Assembly: GCA_017303835.1 (NCBI GenBank)
Contig: JAFLBI010000001.1
Location: 1,922,001 to 1,986,000 of the forward strand
Length of the DNA: 64,000 nucleotides
Direction: 5' to 3'
Source of the DNA: Chitinophagales bacterium
Lineage (GTDB): Bacteria; Bacteroidota; Bacteroidia; Chitinophagales; Chitinophagaceae
Position 1 is the stretch's first letter. Each line of letters starts with the position of its first letter. Made by a program: the position numbers and the translations under genes. This document shows positions 1-9,480 of the stretch, in pieces. The notes beneath the pieces are model-generated. The model did no database searches, had not been told where the DNA came from, and saw only the letters and a program-made list of their open reading frames with translations.

Positions 1-592
1 GATGTATTTTATTCTCTTCTTCATGTTAACAAGTACCAGAGATTTAGAATACTGGCTATACAGAAACATTCCTTTAAAAGATGAGAATCTGCTCCTAATT
101 GGCAGCGAGTTGAGAAAACTCGTCGTGTCAAACGCTTTGGGCATTCCTTTGACAGCCATATTGCAAGGCATTGTAGCATTTTTTGGCTATTGGCTTCTTG
201 GAACTGACGACTTGGGCTTCTGGTTTGTATTTACCTGCATTGCAGCCATGATTCCATTTGTAGGTGCCGCATTAGCTTATGTACCGGTAGCAATTTTATT
301 TTTTGCATCAGGTAATAACACAAATGGCATCATTATGCTGATCTATGGATTTGGCATCGTTGGTGCCGTAGACAATATCTTTCGTTTTGCACTGCAGAAG
401 AGAATGGGTGATGTGCATCCACTCATTACTGTCTTTGGGGTAATTGCCGGTTTAAACCTGTTTGGGTTTATTGGATTAATCTTCGGACCAATACTGATTG
501 CGATGTTTATACTCTTGATCCGGATTTATATCAATGAATTCAGCGAGCCGAAAACTATTGAACCATCAGAGAATGAACCAGTAAGCGAGTAA
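1..592 (+). CDS. AI-2E family transporter, C-terminal part (5' truncated by window edge)
   Basis: The reading frame is open from the window edge and ends at 592, so only the last ~196 residues are present. Several long hydrophobic helices are visible, including a FWFVFTCIAAMIPFVGAALAY segment and a glycine-rich NLFGFIGLIFGPILIAMF segment. The PFVG and GLIFGP signatures are typical of the C-terminal half of the AI-2E/PerM (UPF0118) multi-pass permeases. These act in the inner membrane, and substrates vary from autoinducer-2 to ions, so none is assigned. The last ~26 bases overlap tail-to-tail with the opposite-strand membrane protein gene. The acidic last 20 residues look like a cytoplasmic tail. 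Confidence 0.85.
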   Translation, partial: MYFILFFMLTSTRDLEYWLYRNIPLKDENLLLIGSELRKLVVSNALGIPLTAILQGIVAFFGYWLLGTDDLGFWFVFTCIAAMIPFVGAALAYVPVAILFFASGNNTNGIIMLIYGFGIVGAVDNIFRFALQKRMGDVHPLITVFGVIAGLNLFGFIGLIFGPILIAMFILLIRIYINEFSEPKTIEPSENEPVSE

Positions 593-1213
593 TTGGCAAA
601 CAAGGCCTGTTATCAATCCTGCATAAACTTCAACTGGCTTGTGATCGTCTAAAGCAAGCCGACAACTGGATACTAAACCAGCGAGCAATGTAGTTACACT
701 AATCGCCAGTCCAAGATTGATTTGGTAATGGAATGCGAATAAGATCATGGCTGCAACTGCACCACCTGCACCAATACCATGCAGGCTAATCTTCATATAA
801 TTATTCAGGAATACCCCAACAGCGGTAGAGATGAAAATGCCGAAATAGAAAAACTTAAGCACAATAGGCTGATCAGTAAAGTTTCTGCTGAGGTAATACA
901 TCCACCAGTAGAAAAACATACTAACAAAAAAAGGGATGATACGATCTTTCTGTGTACGAAGCAGCATGCTTTCAATCAACTTCAATCTCGACATCAGAAA
1001 AACAGCAAAGGCGGGAAAGAAAGCCGTCATCCAGAAAACTGCAAACAAGCGTAGCTTCAACTGCCAAACTGTAATGCCAGCAAATTCATAAGGAAATTGC
1101 CAGGTAAGAAACCAAAAAATATAAGTAGGAATAAATAATGGATGCAATACATAGGAAACCAATGTAGCAAGGCTACGTATGATTCTTTCAGGTATAGAAT
1201 AAGTTGTTTCCAT
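566..1213 (-). CDS. PAP2-like multi-pass membrane protein
   Basis: A 215-residue protein that is almost entirely transmembrane, with about six helices. The C-terminal half carries SLHGIGAGG and later SCRLALDDHKPVEVYAG. This spacing of Gly-His-rich and Arg...Asp-His motifs resembles a relaxed form of the PAP2 phosphatase signature (SGH...R...HxxxD). That would suggest a lipid-phosphate phosphatase-related protein in the inner membrane, but the match is weak and the enzyme activity is not assured. The start codon directly follows the rpoN stop (both at 1213), so it is probably cotranscribed downstream of rpoN. Confidence 0.6.
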   Translation of the reverse strand: METTYSIPERIIRSLATLVSYVLHPLFIPTYIFWFLTWQFPYEFAGITVWQLKLRLFAVFWMTAFFPAFAVFLMSRLKLIESMLLRTQKDRIIPFFVSMFFYWWMYYLSRNFTDQPIVLKFFYFGIFISTAVGVFLNNYMKISLHGIGAGGAVAAMILFAFHYQINLGLAISVTTLLAGLVSSCRLALDDHKPVEVYAGLITGLVCQLLAYWFIL

Positions 1214-2697
1214 TATAACTCTTTACGTAAACGCGCTACCGGTATATCTAATTGCTCACGATATTTAGCCACCGTTCTTCTTGCGATCTTATACCCTTTC
1301 TCCTGTAACAAATCCGTCAGCTCCTCATCACTCAAGGGCTTTCGTTTGTCTTCTCCGCCAATCAGGTCAGACAGAATTTTCTTTACCTCACGTGTGCTCA
1401 CTTCTTCGCCACTTTCGGTAGCCAGACTTTCACTGAAGAAAAACTTCAATCGAAAAGTACCAAACTCTGTTTGTACAAATTTGCTATTGGCAACACGACT
1501 TACAGTAGAAATATCCAAACCTGTTTTCTCCGAAATATCTTTCAGAATCATGGGCTTGAGCGTTGTCTCATCACCTGTCAAGAAAAACTCATGCTGATAT
1601 TGCATGATAGAACCCATTGTACCCAATAAGGTTTCCTGACGCTGACGAATCATATCAATAAACCACTTGGCGGAATCAATCTTCTGCTTAATGAAGAGTA
1701 CCGCTTCTTTCTGCCGCTTGTCTTTCTTCGCACTCTTCTCATAATCCTTCATCATATCACGATAATCACTGCTGATACGCAGATCTGGCGCATTGCGGCC
1801 ATTGAGTGTTAACTCCAGTTTACCGTTATTATTAATGATGAAGAAATCAGGTACTACATAGGTTTCTGCATTGCTGGATTCGCCAACATGTCCACCCGGT
1901 TTGGGGTTCAGACGGACAATCTGATTAATCACTTCCTTAAGGGCTTCATCAGACAGGTTTAGACCACGCTGTATCTTTTCGTAATGCTTTCGGGTAAACT
2001 CATCGAAATATTTCGACAATACCTGCATAGCCAACTCGACCGATTGTCCTTCACTCATTTTGCGTTGCAATTGCAACATGAGGCATTCTTTCAAATCTCT
2101 GGCACAAACACCCGGTGGATCAAACTGTTGAATTTGCTGAATGATGGATTCAATCTCTTTTTCATCCGTCATCACGTTCTGTCTGAAAGCAAGATCATCC
2201 GCAATTGCCGGTACTTCCCTGCGCAAATAGCCATCATCATCCAGGCTGCCTACAATATGCTCAGCAATCTTATAACGGTGTTCATCTAATTCAAGCATAC
2301 CTAGCTGATCTACTAGCAACTCGTGAAAACTTCTTTCTACACGATAAGGTGTCGTCTTCTGATCGCCCGCTTCGGGATAATTATCATCACGCAGTTTGTA
2401 ATCTGCCACATCATCATCTCCATCACTTACATATTCACTCAGATTCAAATCTTCAAACTCATCTTCACTGCCGTCCTTTTCATATTCTTCTTCCTGGGCA
2501 TACTCATCTTTGATATCTTCTTCATAGATATCGTCGTGTGTTTCCTCCCCCAATTCCAATGCAGGGTTTTCTTCTAATTCTTCCTTGATGCGTTCTTCAA
2601 GATTGGCAGTAGGCACCTGCAGCAGTTTCATCAGCTGAATCTGCTGTGGAGAAAGCTTTTGCAAAAGCTTTTGCTGTAAGGATTGTCCGAGTGCCAT
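1213..2697 (-). CDS. rpoN: RNA polymerase sigma-54 factor
   Basis: A 494-residue sigma-54. Region I at the N-terminus reads LSPQQIQLMKLLQVPTANLE followed by EELEENPALE, the glutamine/leucine-rich activator-response element. A highly acidic region II (about residues 50-110) follows, then the core-binding domain. Near residue 472 the RpoN box appears as ARRTVAKYRE, which recognises the -24 promoter element. Length and order are normal for the family. It directs core RNA polymerase to -24/-12 promoters that need AAA+ activators; no such activator lies in this window. A divergent small gene starts only 40 bases upstream, so the two share a very compact promoter region. Confidence 0.97.
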   Translation of the reverse strand: MALGQSLQQKLLQKLSPQQIQLMKLLQVPTANLEERIKEELEENPALELGEETHDDIYEEDIKDEYAQEEEYEKDGSEDEFEDLNLSEYVSDGDDDVADYKLRDDNYPEAGDQKTTPYRVERSFHELLVDQLGMLELDEHRYKIAEHIVGSLDDDGYLRREVPAIADDLAFRQNVMTDEKEIESIIQQIQQFDPPGVCARDLKECLMLQLQRKMSEGQSVELAMQVLSKYFDEFTRKHYEKIQRGLNLSDEALKEVINQIVRLNPKPGGHVGESSNAETYVVPDFFIINNNGKLELTLNGRNAPDLRISSDYRDMMKDYEKSAKKDKRQKEAVLFIKQKIDSAKWFIDMIRQRQETLLGTMGSIMQYQHEFFLTGDETTLKPMILKDISEKTGLDISTVSRVANSKFVQTEFGTFRLKFFFSESLATESGEEVSTREVKKILSDLIGGEDKRKPLSDEELTDLLQEKGYKIARRTVAKYREQLDIPVARLRKEL

Positions 2698-2737
2698 ATT
2701 TGGCCGTAAATTTACATACTATTCAATCGGGTACTGC

Positions 2738-3031
2738 ATGAAACAGATTTGTTTCTTTCTTATTTTCTCCTTAATAACCGGCCTTGCAAATGCGCAGCAG
2801 GACAGCATTGCAAGAAAATCTTTGTTAAAAAAAGACAGTACAGTTTATCAACCCATCCGATTGATTAGTGCAGATTATTATACGAAGCAACTGGGGTTCT
2901 TCTGCAAAAAAGAATTGCAGGTAGAGAAAACCACTAAGCTGCCACTACGTTTCAGATTAGGTAATATTGAATATACAGACATGCTGGAAGGCAAACGTCG
3001 CTACCAACCAAGCTCAGTACCTAAGCAATAA
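2738..3031 (+). CDS. small exported protein of unknown function
   Basis: A 97-residue protein with a clear N-terminal signal sequence (KQICFFLIFSLITGLANA, cleavage probably before QQDS). The mature part is short, basic and polar, with two cysteine-free halves around a single FFCKKEL segment. I do not recognise a family. It is divergent from rpoN (40 bases between starts) and convergent with the aminotransferase gene, whose stop is 4 bases away. The consistent signal peptide and its position in a gap that holds no other gene support it being real. Confidence 0.65.
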   Translation: MKQICFFLIFSLITGLANAQQDSIARKSLLKKDSTVYQPIRLISADYYTKQLGFFCKKELQVEKTTKLPLRFRLGNIEYTDMLEGKRRYQPSSVPKQ

Positions 3032-3035
3032 TGTT

Positions 3036-4235
3036 TTAAGCAAGCGCTTTCAGGATGGCTGCTTTCATCGCCTCACCCTTTTCCTGAATCTGCGCTTCAC
3101 TCCACAGTAAACTGATGGCAGTAGACACACAGCGTCCCATCACTGCGTCACTAACAGAGAAATCTTGTCTTGCCAATTTTTGCAATGCAGCATGTTGTGC
3201 ATCAGACAAACGGAATAAGCTGGCAGGCTGTTTCAGGTGATCCCATTTGCGGATATAATGCCAGTTATTATCAAACCAGTAAAAATTACCAGCCAATACA
3301 CCTGCTTCCTTCATATTGGCAACAGCAGCACGGGTTTGTGCTTCTGTTGGTAAGAACCAGCTCAAGAAAGTACAACTGTCACCGGCAGGATCAGGTACTT
3401 GTCTGAAACTGATACCGGGCACTTCAGCCAATATAGCTTTGAGTTGTGCATGATTTTTTCTTTGAATAGCCAGAAACTGATCCAGCTTTCTAATCTGCGC
3501 CAAACCAACTGCAGCGTGCAGTTCAGAGATACGGAAATTATAGCCGATAAAAGGATGCAAGTCCGCGCCGCGGTCTACACCTTTGTGGTCATGGCCATGA
3601 TCTGTGTATCCATCACTCTTGATATATACATCTTCACTATTCGTCATCACCACACCACCTTCAGCACAAGTGATGGTCTTTACAAAATCAAAGGAAAAAG
3701 TACCTGCATGACCAATCGTGCCCAGCTTCTTTCCCTTATAGGTACCGCCAATACTCTGGCAGGCATCTTCTAACAAAATCAGGTTATGCTCATCACAAAT
3801 TGCTTTCAACGCATCCAGATCAGCCATACTGCCACACATATGCACTGGCATGATACACTTGGTAGCTGGTGTGATGGCTTTACGTACTGCATCAGGATTT
3901 AATGTCAATGTTTCATCCACATCAACCAGTACAGGTATGGCACCTACGCTAAGTACTGCTTCGAAACTGGCTACAAAAGTGAACGCAGGCATGATGACTT
4001 CATGACCCGCACCAACACCCAACGCAGCCATTGCTGTGGTTAATGCAGCTGTACCACTTGAGGTTAACTGTGCATACTGACAACCAAAGGTTTGTGTAAC
4101 TGCTTTTTCCAATTCCTGGGCTTTCCAGATGCCTTTGCGCGGACCATCAAATCCATAGCGCATGAGAATACCTGTTTCCAGTACATCATTCACTTCTTTT
4201 CTTTCTTCAGCTCCAAATAATTCAAAACCTGGCAT
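3036..4235 (-). CDS. DegT/DnrJ/EryC1/StrS family PLP-dependent aminotransferase
   Basis: A 399-residue protein of normal length for the family. The N-terminal SSGTAALTTAM segment is the phosphate-binding region. LLEDACQSIGG carries the Asp that contacts the PLP pyridine nitrogen, and FSFDFVKTITCAEGG places the PLP lysine at about K186. Family members transaminate keto-sugar nucleotides to amino sugars for surface glycans, or act on cyclitols. No sugar-nucleotide gene is adjacent, so the substrate is open. It has its own -7 promoter-like element (CAAAGGTA on the + strand at 4269-4276) and appears monocistronic. Confidence 0.9.
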   Translation of the reverse strand: MPGFELFGAEERKEVNDVLETGILMRYGFDGPRKGIWKAQELEKAVTQTFGCQYAQLTSSGTAALTTAMAALGVGAGHEVIMPAFTFVASFEAVLSVGAIPVLVDVDETLTLNPDAVRKAITPATKCIMPVHMCGSMADLDALKAICDEHNLILLEDACQSIGGTYKGKKLGTIGHAGTFSFDFVKTITCAEGGVVMTNSEDVYIKSDGYTDHGHDHKGVDRGADLHPFIGYNFRISELHAAVGLAQIRKLDQFLAIQRKNHAQLKAILAEVPGISFRQVPDPAGDSCTFLSWFLPTEAQTRAAVANMKEAGVLAGNFYWFDNNWHYIRKWDHLKQPASLFRLSDAQHAALQKLARQDFSVSDAVMGRCVSTAISLLWSEAQIQEKGEAMKAAILKALA

Positions 4236-4268
4236 AATGATTCAGTTTTACACAGCTTGGCTGCGCGG

Positions 4269-4276
4269 CAAAGGTA
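4269..4276 (-). promoter_or_regulatory. -7 promoter element of the DegT-type aminotransferase
   Basis: Read on the minus strand this is TACCTTTG, an exact match to the Bacteroidota TAnnTTTG element, 33 bases upstream of the start codon at 4235. No convincing TTTG at the usual -33 distance is visible, so only the proximal element is claimed. Confidence 0.45.
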
Positions 4277-4358
4277 GAAAAAGAATGCAAGGATGCCTAC
4301 CCACGCTTGGATAAACGGCAATTAACAAATCGGGTATGATTTATTGACGGGCAGCACC

Positions 4359-4366
4359 TATTTTTG
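4359..4366 (+). promoter_or_regulatory. -7 promoter element of the DUF5606 gene
   Basis: TATTTTTG matches TAnnTTTG exactly and lies 18 bases before the start codon at 4385. No clear -33 partner is seen. The position fits a short 5' leader, as is common in this phylum. Confidence 0.45.
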
Positions 4367-4384
4367 CCGCCTTAACCAAAGGGT

Positions 4385-4795
4385 ATGGAATACAGCAAAC
4401 TAATCGCTATCAGCGGTTTCAGCGGATTGTTCGAGTTAATGGGCAGCAAGGCCGATGGCGCTATCGTGCGCAGTCTGGACGACAATAAAACACGCTTTGT
4501 CAGCAGCAGACAACACAATTTCTCTCATCTGGAGAGTATAGAAGTATATACCATTCGTGAGAATGTAAACCTTGTAGAGATTTTCCAGGCCATGGAGAAG
4601 AGTGGTGAAGCATTACCATCAGAAAAAGATCCCGCTGCAGTTAAAAACTATCTGGGTAAAGTTTACCCTGATCTGGATTTTGAAAGAGTCTACGCCAGCG
4701 ATATGAAAAAGATGGTAAAATGGTATGGCATTCTGAAGGCAAACAATATTGAACCCAAGCTTCGCGAACTCAGCGAGGACGAAGCTGAAGGATAA
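4385..4795 (+). CDS. DUF5606 domain protein
   Basis: A 136-residue soluble acidic protein. The opening MEYSKLIAISGFSGLFELMGSKADGAIVRSLDD resembles the Bacteroidota-restricted DUF5606 family (SH3-like N-terminal fold predicted for the family). The rest is helical, with LPSEKDPAAVKNYLGKVYPD and a YASDMKKMVKWYGILKAN segment. No signal peptide or catalytic signature is visible and the function is unknown. It has its own -7 element and is followed by a strong terminator at 4820, so it is a single-gene unit. Confidence 0.85.
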   Translation: MEYSKLIAISGFSGLFELMGSKADGAIVRSLDDNKTRFVSSRQHNFSHLESIEVYTIRENVNLVEIFQAMEKSGEALPSEKDPAAVKNYLGKVYPDLDFERVYASDMKKMVKWYGILKANNIEPKLRELSEDEAEG

Positions 4796-4819
4796 ACGGA
4801 TGATAAGTGTATTACCGTG

Positions 4820-4847
4820 ATGGTTGGCAAATGCCAACCATTTTTTA
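4820..4847 (+). terminator. Rho-independent terminator after the DUF5606 gene
   Basis: A perfect 10-bp stem (ATGGTTGGCA / TGCCAACCAT, loop AA) is followed by a run of T. It lies between the DUF5606 stop and the next gene, which argues against starting the GH3 fusion gene at the in-frame ATG at 4817. Confidence 0.85.
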
Positions 4848-4876
4848 TTGCTAACTTGCCTGAACTTAAATATGCC

Positions 4877-7792
4877 ATGATGTTTCGTCGCTTAGTCTTA
4901 TTGCTGCTGGTTTTGAGCACTGTTTGTAATCTTGGTGCGCAAAGTTTTTTTGAAGACACCAAAGCCTCCCGCAAATGGGTGAATAAGCAATTCAAAAAAC
5001 TGAGCGAAGAAGAAAAAATCGCCCAACTCATGGTGATTCGCGCACACAGCAATCTGGGCGCAGATCATGTGCAACAGGTAACTGATTTAATCAAAAAATA
5101 CAATGTTGGTGGCCTCTGTTTTTTCCAGGGCGGACCGGTTCGTCAGGCCAACCTGACCAATTTCTATCAATCTATTGCCAAAACGCCCTTGATGATTGCC
5201 ATTGATGGCGAGTGGGGCCTGGGTATGCGCTTGGATAGTGTACTTAATTTTCCACGCCAATTAATGATGGGCGCTGTAAATGATCCTGCACAGATCTATG
5301 CTTTTGGTAAAGCAGTAGGTGAACAATGCAAAAGACTCGGTATTCAGGTAAACTACGCACCGGATATTGATGTGAATAATAATCCCAACAACCCTGTTAT
5401 AAACGACAGAAGTTTTGGCGAAGACAAATACAAAGTAGCCCGCTTTGGCATCGAATACATGAAGGGCATGCAGGATGTGGGCGTAATGGCTTGCGCCAAA
5501 CACTTTCCCGGCCATGGAGATGTGGCAGTTGACTCACATTATGATTTGCCCATCATCAATAAAACACGTGCGCAACTCGATGAGTTAGAACTCTACCCTT
5601 TTCGAGAATTGCTTAAAGCAGGTGTTGGTAGCGTGATGGTGGCGCACTTGTACATTCCATCCATTGATACAACAGCTAACCTTGCAACATCTTTGTCAAG
5701 AAATAATGTCACTGCTCTGCTGCGCGATGAATTAGGCTTCAAGGGCATCACATTTACCGATGCACTGGAAATGAAAGGTGTTGCCAAATATTTCCCCGCA
5801 GGTGATGCAGCGGTACAATCTCTGATTGCAGGTAATGATATGCTTTGCCTGCCCGGCGATATTCCCGGTAGTATTGAAAAAGTAAAACAAGCCATACGTG
5901 ATGGCAAACTGAGTTGGGATGATTTGAACGCGCGTGTAAAAAAAGTATTACTGGCTAAATACCATTTAGGACTTCATAAGAAAACAACCATCAATACGCA
6001 GAATCTTGTCGAGGACCTGAATCAATACACAAAGTCTATCACAACTGAGCTTGCTAAGCAAGCCATTACTTTATTGAAACTCAATAATCCTAAACTCTTG
6101 CCTTTACCTGCCAAGAATAAGATAGCCTATGTTGGTATTGGCAATGGAAAAGAACATGTGTTTGCTAAAAGAATGCTGGCAGAATGGAATGCAGATATTT
6201 ATCTCTTCGATAATAAATCAGACAGCGCAGCAGCTGTTGAGTTACTCAATAAAGTGAGCACCTATGATGCAGTAGTATTAGGACTGCACCAATATAGTAG
6301 AAGACCTGCCAATAATTTTGACCTGAGCAAAGCCAGTGTACAACTCGCGAAAGATATTCAACGCTACCACAATAGCATCAGTTTTGTATTTGGTAACCCC
6401 TATGCCATCAACAATTTTGTGGACGCACCGAATCTACTTGCTTGCTATGAGAATGATAGTATCACGCAACATACTGCTGCAGATATCTTACAAGGAAAAA
6501 TCGCTGCACAAGGTAGTTTACCAGTAACCGTACATCAGCGTTTTCATTATGGTGCGGGCTTACGCAACACCAATGCATTGAGCATGGCAACGCCAGAATC
6601 TGTTGGAATGAATAGTGCAGCGCTGAATAAAATTGACCAGATTGCCAACGAAGCCATCAGCAAAGGTGCTGCGCCCGGCTGTGTGGTATTGGTGGCACGA
6701 AAAGGCAAACTGGTCTACAATAAAGCATTTGGCACTTACAATTATGACCTGACAGAACCCGTACAAACCGGCTCAGTATATGACCTCGCTTCTGTAACCA
6801 AAATCTCTGCTACGACAGTTTCAGTGATGAAGCTGTACGAAGAAGGCAAACTGGATTTGAATAAAACCATTGGCGATTACCTCAACTGGACGAAAGGTTC
6901 TGATAAAGCGTCTTTAAAAATCCGCGATATTTTGTTGCATCAGGCAGGATTGAATCCTTTTATTCCATTCTACAGAGAAACCATTGATACAGCAACAGGC
7001 AAACGTCTTGACAATTTATATGCAGCAAATCCGCAATCAGGATTTACCACACGCGTAGCAGAAAATGTTTACCTCAAGAATGCGTGGGTAGATACCATGT
7101 ATCAACGCATCCTAAAGAGTAAACTCACGCCTGCCAACAAATATGTGTATAGCGATAATGATTTTATTTTTCTTGGTAAGATTGTTGAATCCATCAGTGG
7201 AAAAACACTGGATGTGTATGCCAGCGAAAACTTCTATCAGCCGCTAGATATGCAGACCACCACATTCAAGCCCAGAGAGAAAATGGCATTGGGACAAATT
7301 GTACCAACTGAATACGAACCACATTTTCGTGCCCAGCTGATTCGTGGCGATGTGCATGATGAAGGCGCTTCTATGTTTGGTGGTGTATCTGGCCATGCAG
7401 GCTTATTCAGCAATGCCTATGATTTGGCCAAACTGTATCAGATGCTGCTGAATGGTGGTGAACTGGATGGTAAGCGCTATCTGCAGCAATCAACGGTTAA
7501 TTTATTTACCGCATATAACAGTGATATCAGCAGAAGAGGCCTTGGTTTCGATAAACCTGAAAAAGACAATGCCACCAGAAAAGAAGCTTACCCCAGCAAA
7601 AGTGTGAGCCCATCAACATATGGACATACAGGCTTTACAGGCACTTGCGTTTGGGTAGATCCTGCAGAAGAACTGATTTATATCTTCTTATCCAATCGCG
7701 TTACTCCAACTCGAAATAACAACAAACTCGGTCAGTTAAATGTGCGCCCTAATATTCAGGAAGCAATTTATCAGGCCATCATTAAACCATAG
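4877..7792 (+). CDS. secreted GH3 beta-N-acetylglucosaminidase / serine beta-lactamase-like fusion
   Basis: A 971-residue two-enzyme protein. A signal peptide (RRLVLLLLVLSTVCNLGA) opens it. Residues ~35-370 form a GH3 catalytic domain of NagZ type: IDGEWGLGMRLD, the KHFPGHGD loop carrying the general-acid His/Asp pair, and the nucleophile Asp in FTDALEMKGV. A GH3 C-terminal-like sandwich domain follows (~380-560). From ~580 a beta-lactamase/transpeptidase-fold domain has SVTK (Ser-x-x-Lys), YSDND (Tyr motif) and HTGFTG (third motif). NagZ-type GH3 enzymes cut GlcNAc from peptidoglycan fragments; the second domain is probably an esterase or peptidase on the same material. ATG 4877 is chosen because 4817 lies before a terminator; ATG 4880 is equally possible. 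The DUF4836 gene follows 5 bases later. Confidence 0.93.
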   Translation: MMFRRLVLLLLVLSTVCNLGAQSFFEDTKASRKWVNKQFKKLSEEEKIAQLMVIRAHSNLGADHVQQVTDLIKKYNVGGLCFFQGGPVRQANLTNFYQSIAKTPLMIAIDGEWGLGMRLDSVLNFPRQLMMGAVNDPAQIYAFGKAVGEQCKRLGIQVNYAPDIDVNNNPNNPVINDRSFGEDKYKVARFGIEYMKGMQDVGVMACAKHFPGHGDVAVDSHYDLPIINKTRAQLDELELYPFRELLKAGVGSVMVAHLYIPSIDTTANLATSLSRNNVTALLRDELGFKGITFTDALEMKGVAKYFPAGDAAVQSLIAGNDMLCLPGDIPGSIEKVKQAIRDGKLSWDDLNARVKKVLLAKYHLGLHKKTTINTQNLVEDLNQYTKSITTELAKQAITLLKLNNPKLLPLPAKNKIAYVGIGNGKEHVFAKRMLAEWNADIYLFDNKSDSAAAVELLNKVSTYDAVVLGLHQYSRRPANNFDLSKASVQLAKDIQRYHNSISFVFGNPYAINNFVDAPNLLACYENDSITQHTAADILQGKIAAQGSLPVTVHQRFHYGAGLRNTNALSMATPESVGMNSAALNKIDQIANEAISKGAAPGCVVLVARKGKLVYNKAFGTYNYDLTEPVQTGSVYDLASVTKISATTVSVMKLYEEGKLDLNKTIGDYLNWTKGSDKASLKIRDILLHQAGLNPFIPFYRETIDTATGKRLDNLYAANPQSGFTTRVAENVYLKNAWVDTMYQRILKSKLTPANKYVYSDNDFIFLGKIVESISGKTLDVYASENFYQPLDMQTTTFKPREKMALGQIVPTEYEPHFRAQLIRGDVHDEGASMFGGVSGHAGLFSNAYDLAKLYQMLLNGGELDGKRYLQQSTVNLFTAYNSDISRRGLGFDKPEKDNATRKEAYPSKSVSPSTYGHTGFTGTCVWVDPAEELIYIFLSNRVTPTRNNNKLGQLNVRPNIQEAIYQAIIKP

Positions 7793-7797
7793 CAAGT

Positions 7798-9480
7798 ATG
7801 AAACCGATCAAACAATTTCTTTTCTTCAGCCTGCTGCTGATACTTGCTTCCTGCGGTACAAAATCAGAGGAAGCCAAGTATATTCCAAAGAGCGCCAGCA
7901 CCGTGCTGATCATGAATGCACAAACGCTTCGTGAGAAAATGAAAAAAGCCAATGTACAGCTGGACACAGTGTTGGCAAAAATTTTCGTGAACGACAGCAG
8001 TGATGCAAAAGCCAAGGCTGTATTGAAGCGCGTATTTGACAGTGCTGGTATCAATTGGGACAAAAATCTCTTTGCTTATGTACAGCAAAAAAGCTCAATG
8101 CTCAATGGTGTAACCACACAAATTGCGTTTTCACTTGGATTAAGTGATGCAGAAAAATTCAAACAAGTATTGACAGCTGAAGGCAAAGACAGTATTGCAA
8201 AAGCCATTCAGCAGAAAGACAAATACAGTGCACTTTATCTCAATGATAATACCGTACTGAGCTGGAATAAAGAACGTGCATTCATTTCTTATTACAGAAA
8301 CGACAGACCCGTACAGTTTGATTCTGTCAATATGAAGTTTACCCTTCCTGATCCAAAGAAAGAAGCAGAAGCAGTTGCCGCATCAGTGGAAGCTATTTAT
8401 ACGCTCGACAAATCAGCTTCTATGCAGGAACTGGATGCATTTAATGATATGATGAAAGACCCAGCAGACGCATGGCTCTTCAGCAGTAGTAATGGTGCAT
8501 TGGCATCCCTGAGTGCAACACCACTCAATCTGCCCGGCATTGAAAATCTGTTGAAGGACAATTACAGTACCAATACCATTCATTTCACTGAAGGCAAGAT
8601 TGAAGGTATTTCTCGCTTGTATCCCAGTCCGCAAATGAAGAGCATCTTCAAAAAATACGCCGGACCAGTCGTGAACACAGACATGATCAAGCGTTTCCCC
8701 GGAAAGATTCAAGGTTTTTCCGCAGCTTCTTTTAACCCGGAATTGATTGGAGCAATACTGGATGAATTACAAGTAGAAGAATTAGTGGGTGGTTTTATTC
8801 GTGAAACCGGTTTTACGCTGCAGGATTTCTATCAGTGCATCAAGGGTGATATCACGGTTGCTTTTGGTGATATTGCGATGAAGCCAATAAGCAGTGATAC
8901 AACTGTTTTCAATTTCTCTTTACCAACCGGCAAACTGGTTATGTATGCGCCTGTTGGCAATAAGCAATCTTTTACCAAATTGATGGACAGTGCTGTGAAC
9001 AGAAAATGGCTACAGAAAAAAGGCAATGATTATGTTCCAAATGAACTCATGGAAAAAATTGGCCTCTACATCAAGGCTAATCAGGATGGAATTTTAATGG
9101 CAAGCGATAGTGCTACTGCTGTTGCATTCATGCAAGCGAGTGCTAAAGCAACTATTGACCCTGCCATTCTTGATCAAGCCAAGGGTAAGTCAGTTGCTTT
9201 CTACATGGACATATCCGGCATTATTGGTGCGCTGCGTGCTAATGCTACAACCCCTGCCTACTATGATGGATTATTCAGCCACGTAATTGCTACCACAGAT
9301 AATTTCAATGGCAAAGCCGTTGAGGGCAAGTTTGAAGTGGTGATGAATAACAAAAATGAAAACAGCTTAGTTGCTATCATCAAACTCATGACAGGTTTTG
9401 CAGCAGATATGCGCAAAAGCAACAAACTGGTACTACGCGAATCTGATTCTATCCGCAACTTAGACCTGATGACACAATAA
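7798..9480 (+). CDS. DUF4836 family lipoprotein
   Basis: A 560-residue protein with a lipoprotein signal peptide (FFSLLLILASCG, lipidated Cys near residue 20). The region YIPKSASTVLIMNAQTLREKM and the repeated layout of two similar halves are typical of DUF4836, a Bacteroidota family of unknown function. Mature protein is predicted to be periplasmic-side or outer-membrane anchored. It starts 5 bases after the GH3 fusion and its TAA stop overlaps the ATG of the ABC ATPase gene, so these genes are very likely cotranscribed. Confidence 0.85.
   Translation: MKPIKQFLFFSLLLILASCGTKSEEAKYIPKSASTVLIMNAQTLREKMKKANVQLDTVLAKIFVNDSSDAKAKAVLKRVFDSAGINWDKNLFAYVQQKSSMLNGVTTQIAFSLGLSDAEKFKQVLTAEGKDSIAKAIQQKDKYSALYLNDNTVLSWNKERAFISYYRNDRPVQFDSVNMKFTLPDPKKEAEAVAASVEAIYTLDKSASMQELDAFNDMMKDPADAWLFSSSNGALASLSATPLNLPGIENLLKDNYSTNTIHFTEGKIEGISRLYPSPQMKSIFKKYAGPVVNTDMIKRFPGKIQGFSAASFNPELIGAILDELQVEELVGGFIRETGFTLQDFYQCIKGDITVAFGDIAMKPISSDTTVFNFSLPTGKLVMYAPVGNKQSFTKLMDSAVNRKWLQKKGNDYVPNELMEKIGLYIKANQDGILMASDSATAVAFMQASAKATIDPAILDQAKGKSVAFYMDISGIIGALRANATTPAYYDGLFSHVIATTDNFNGKAVEGKFEVVMNNKNENSLVAIIKLMTGFAADMRKSNKLVLRESDSIRNLDLMTQ

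Noticed and set aside
779-1054. 91-codon plus-strand ORF inside the PAP2-like gene
   Set aside because: It is antisense to a well-supported membrane protein and has no family features.
4817-4876. Earlier start for the GH3/beta-lactamase fusion at 4817
   Set aside because: It would place the start before a strong terminator and give 20 residues ahead of an otherwise perfect signal peptide.
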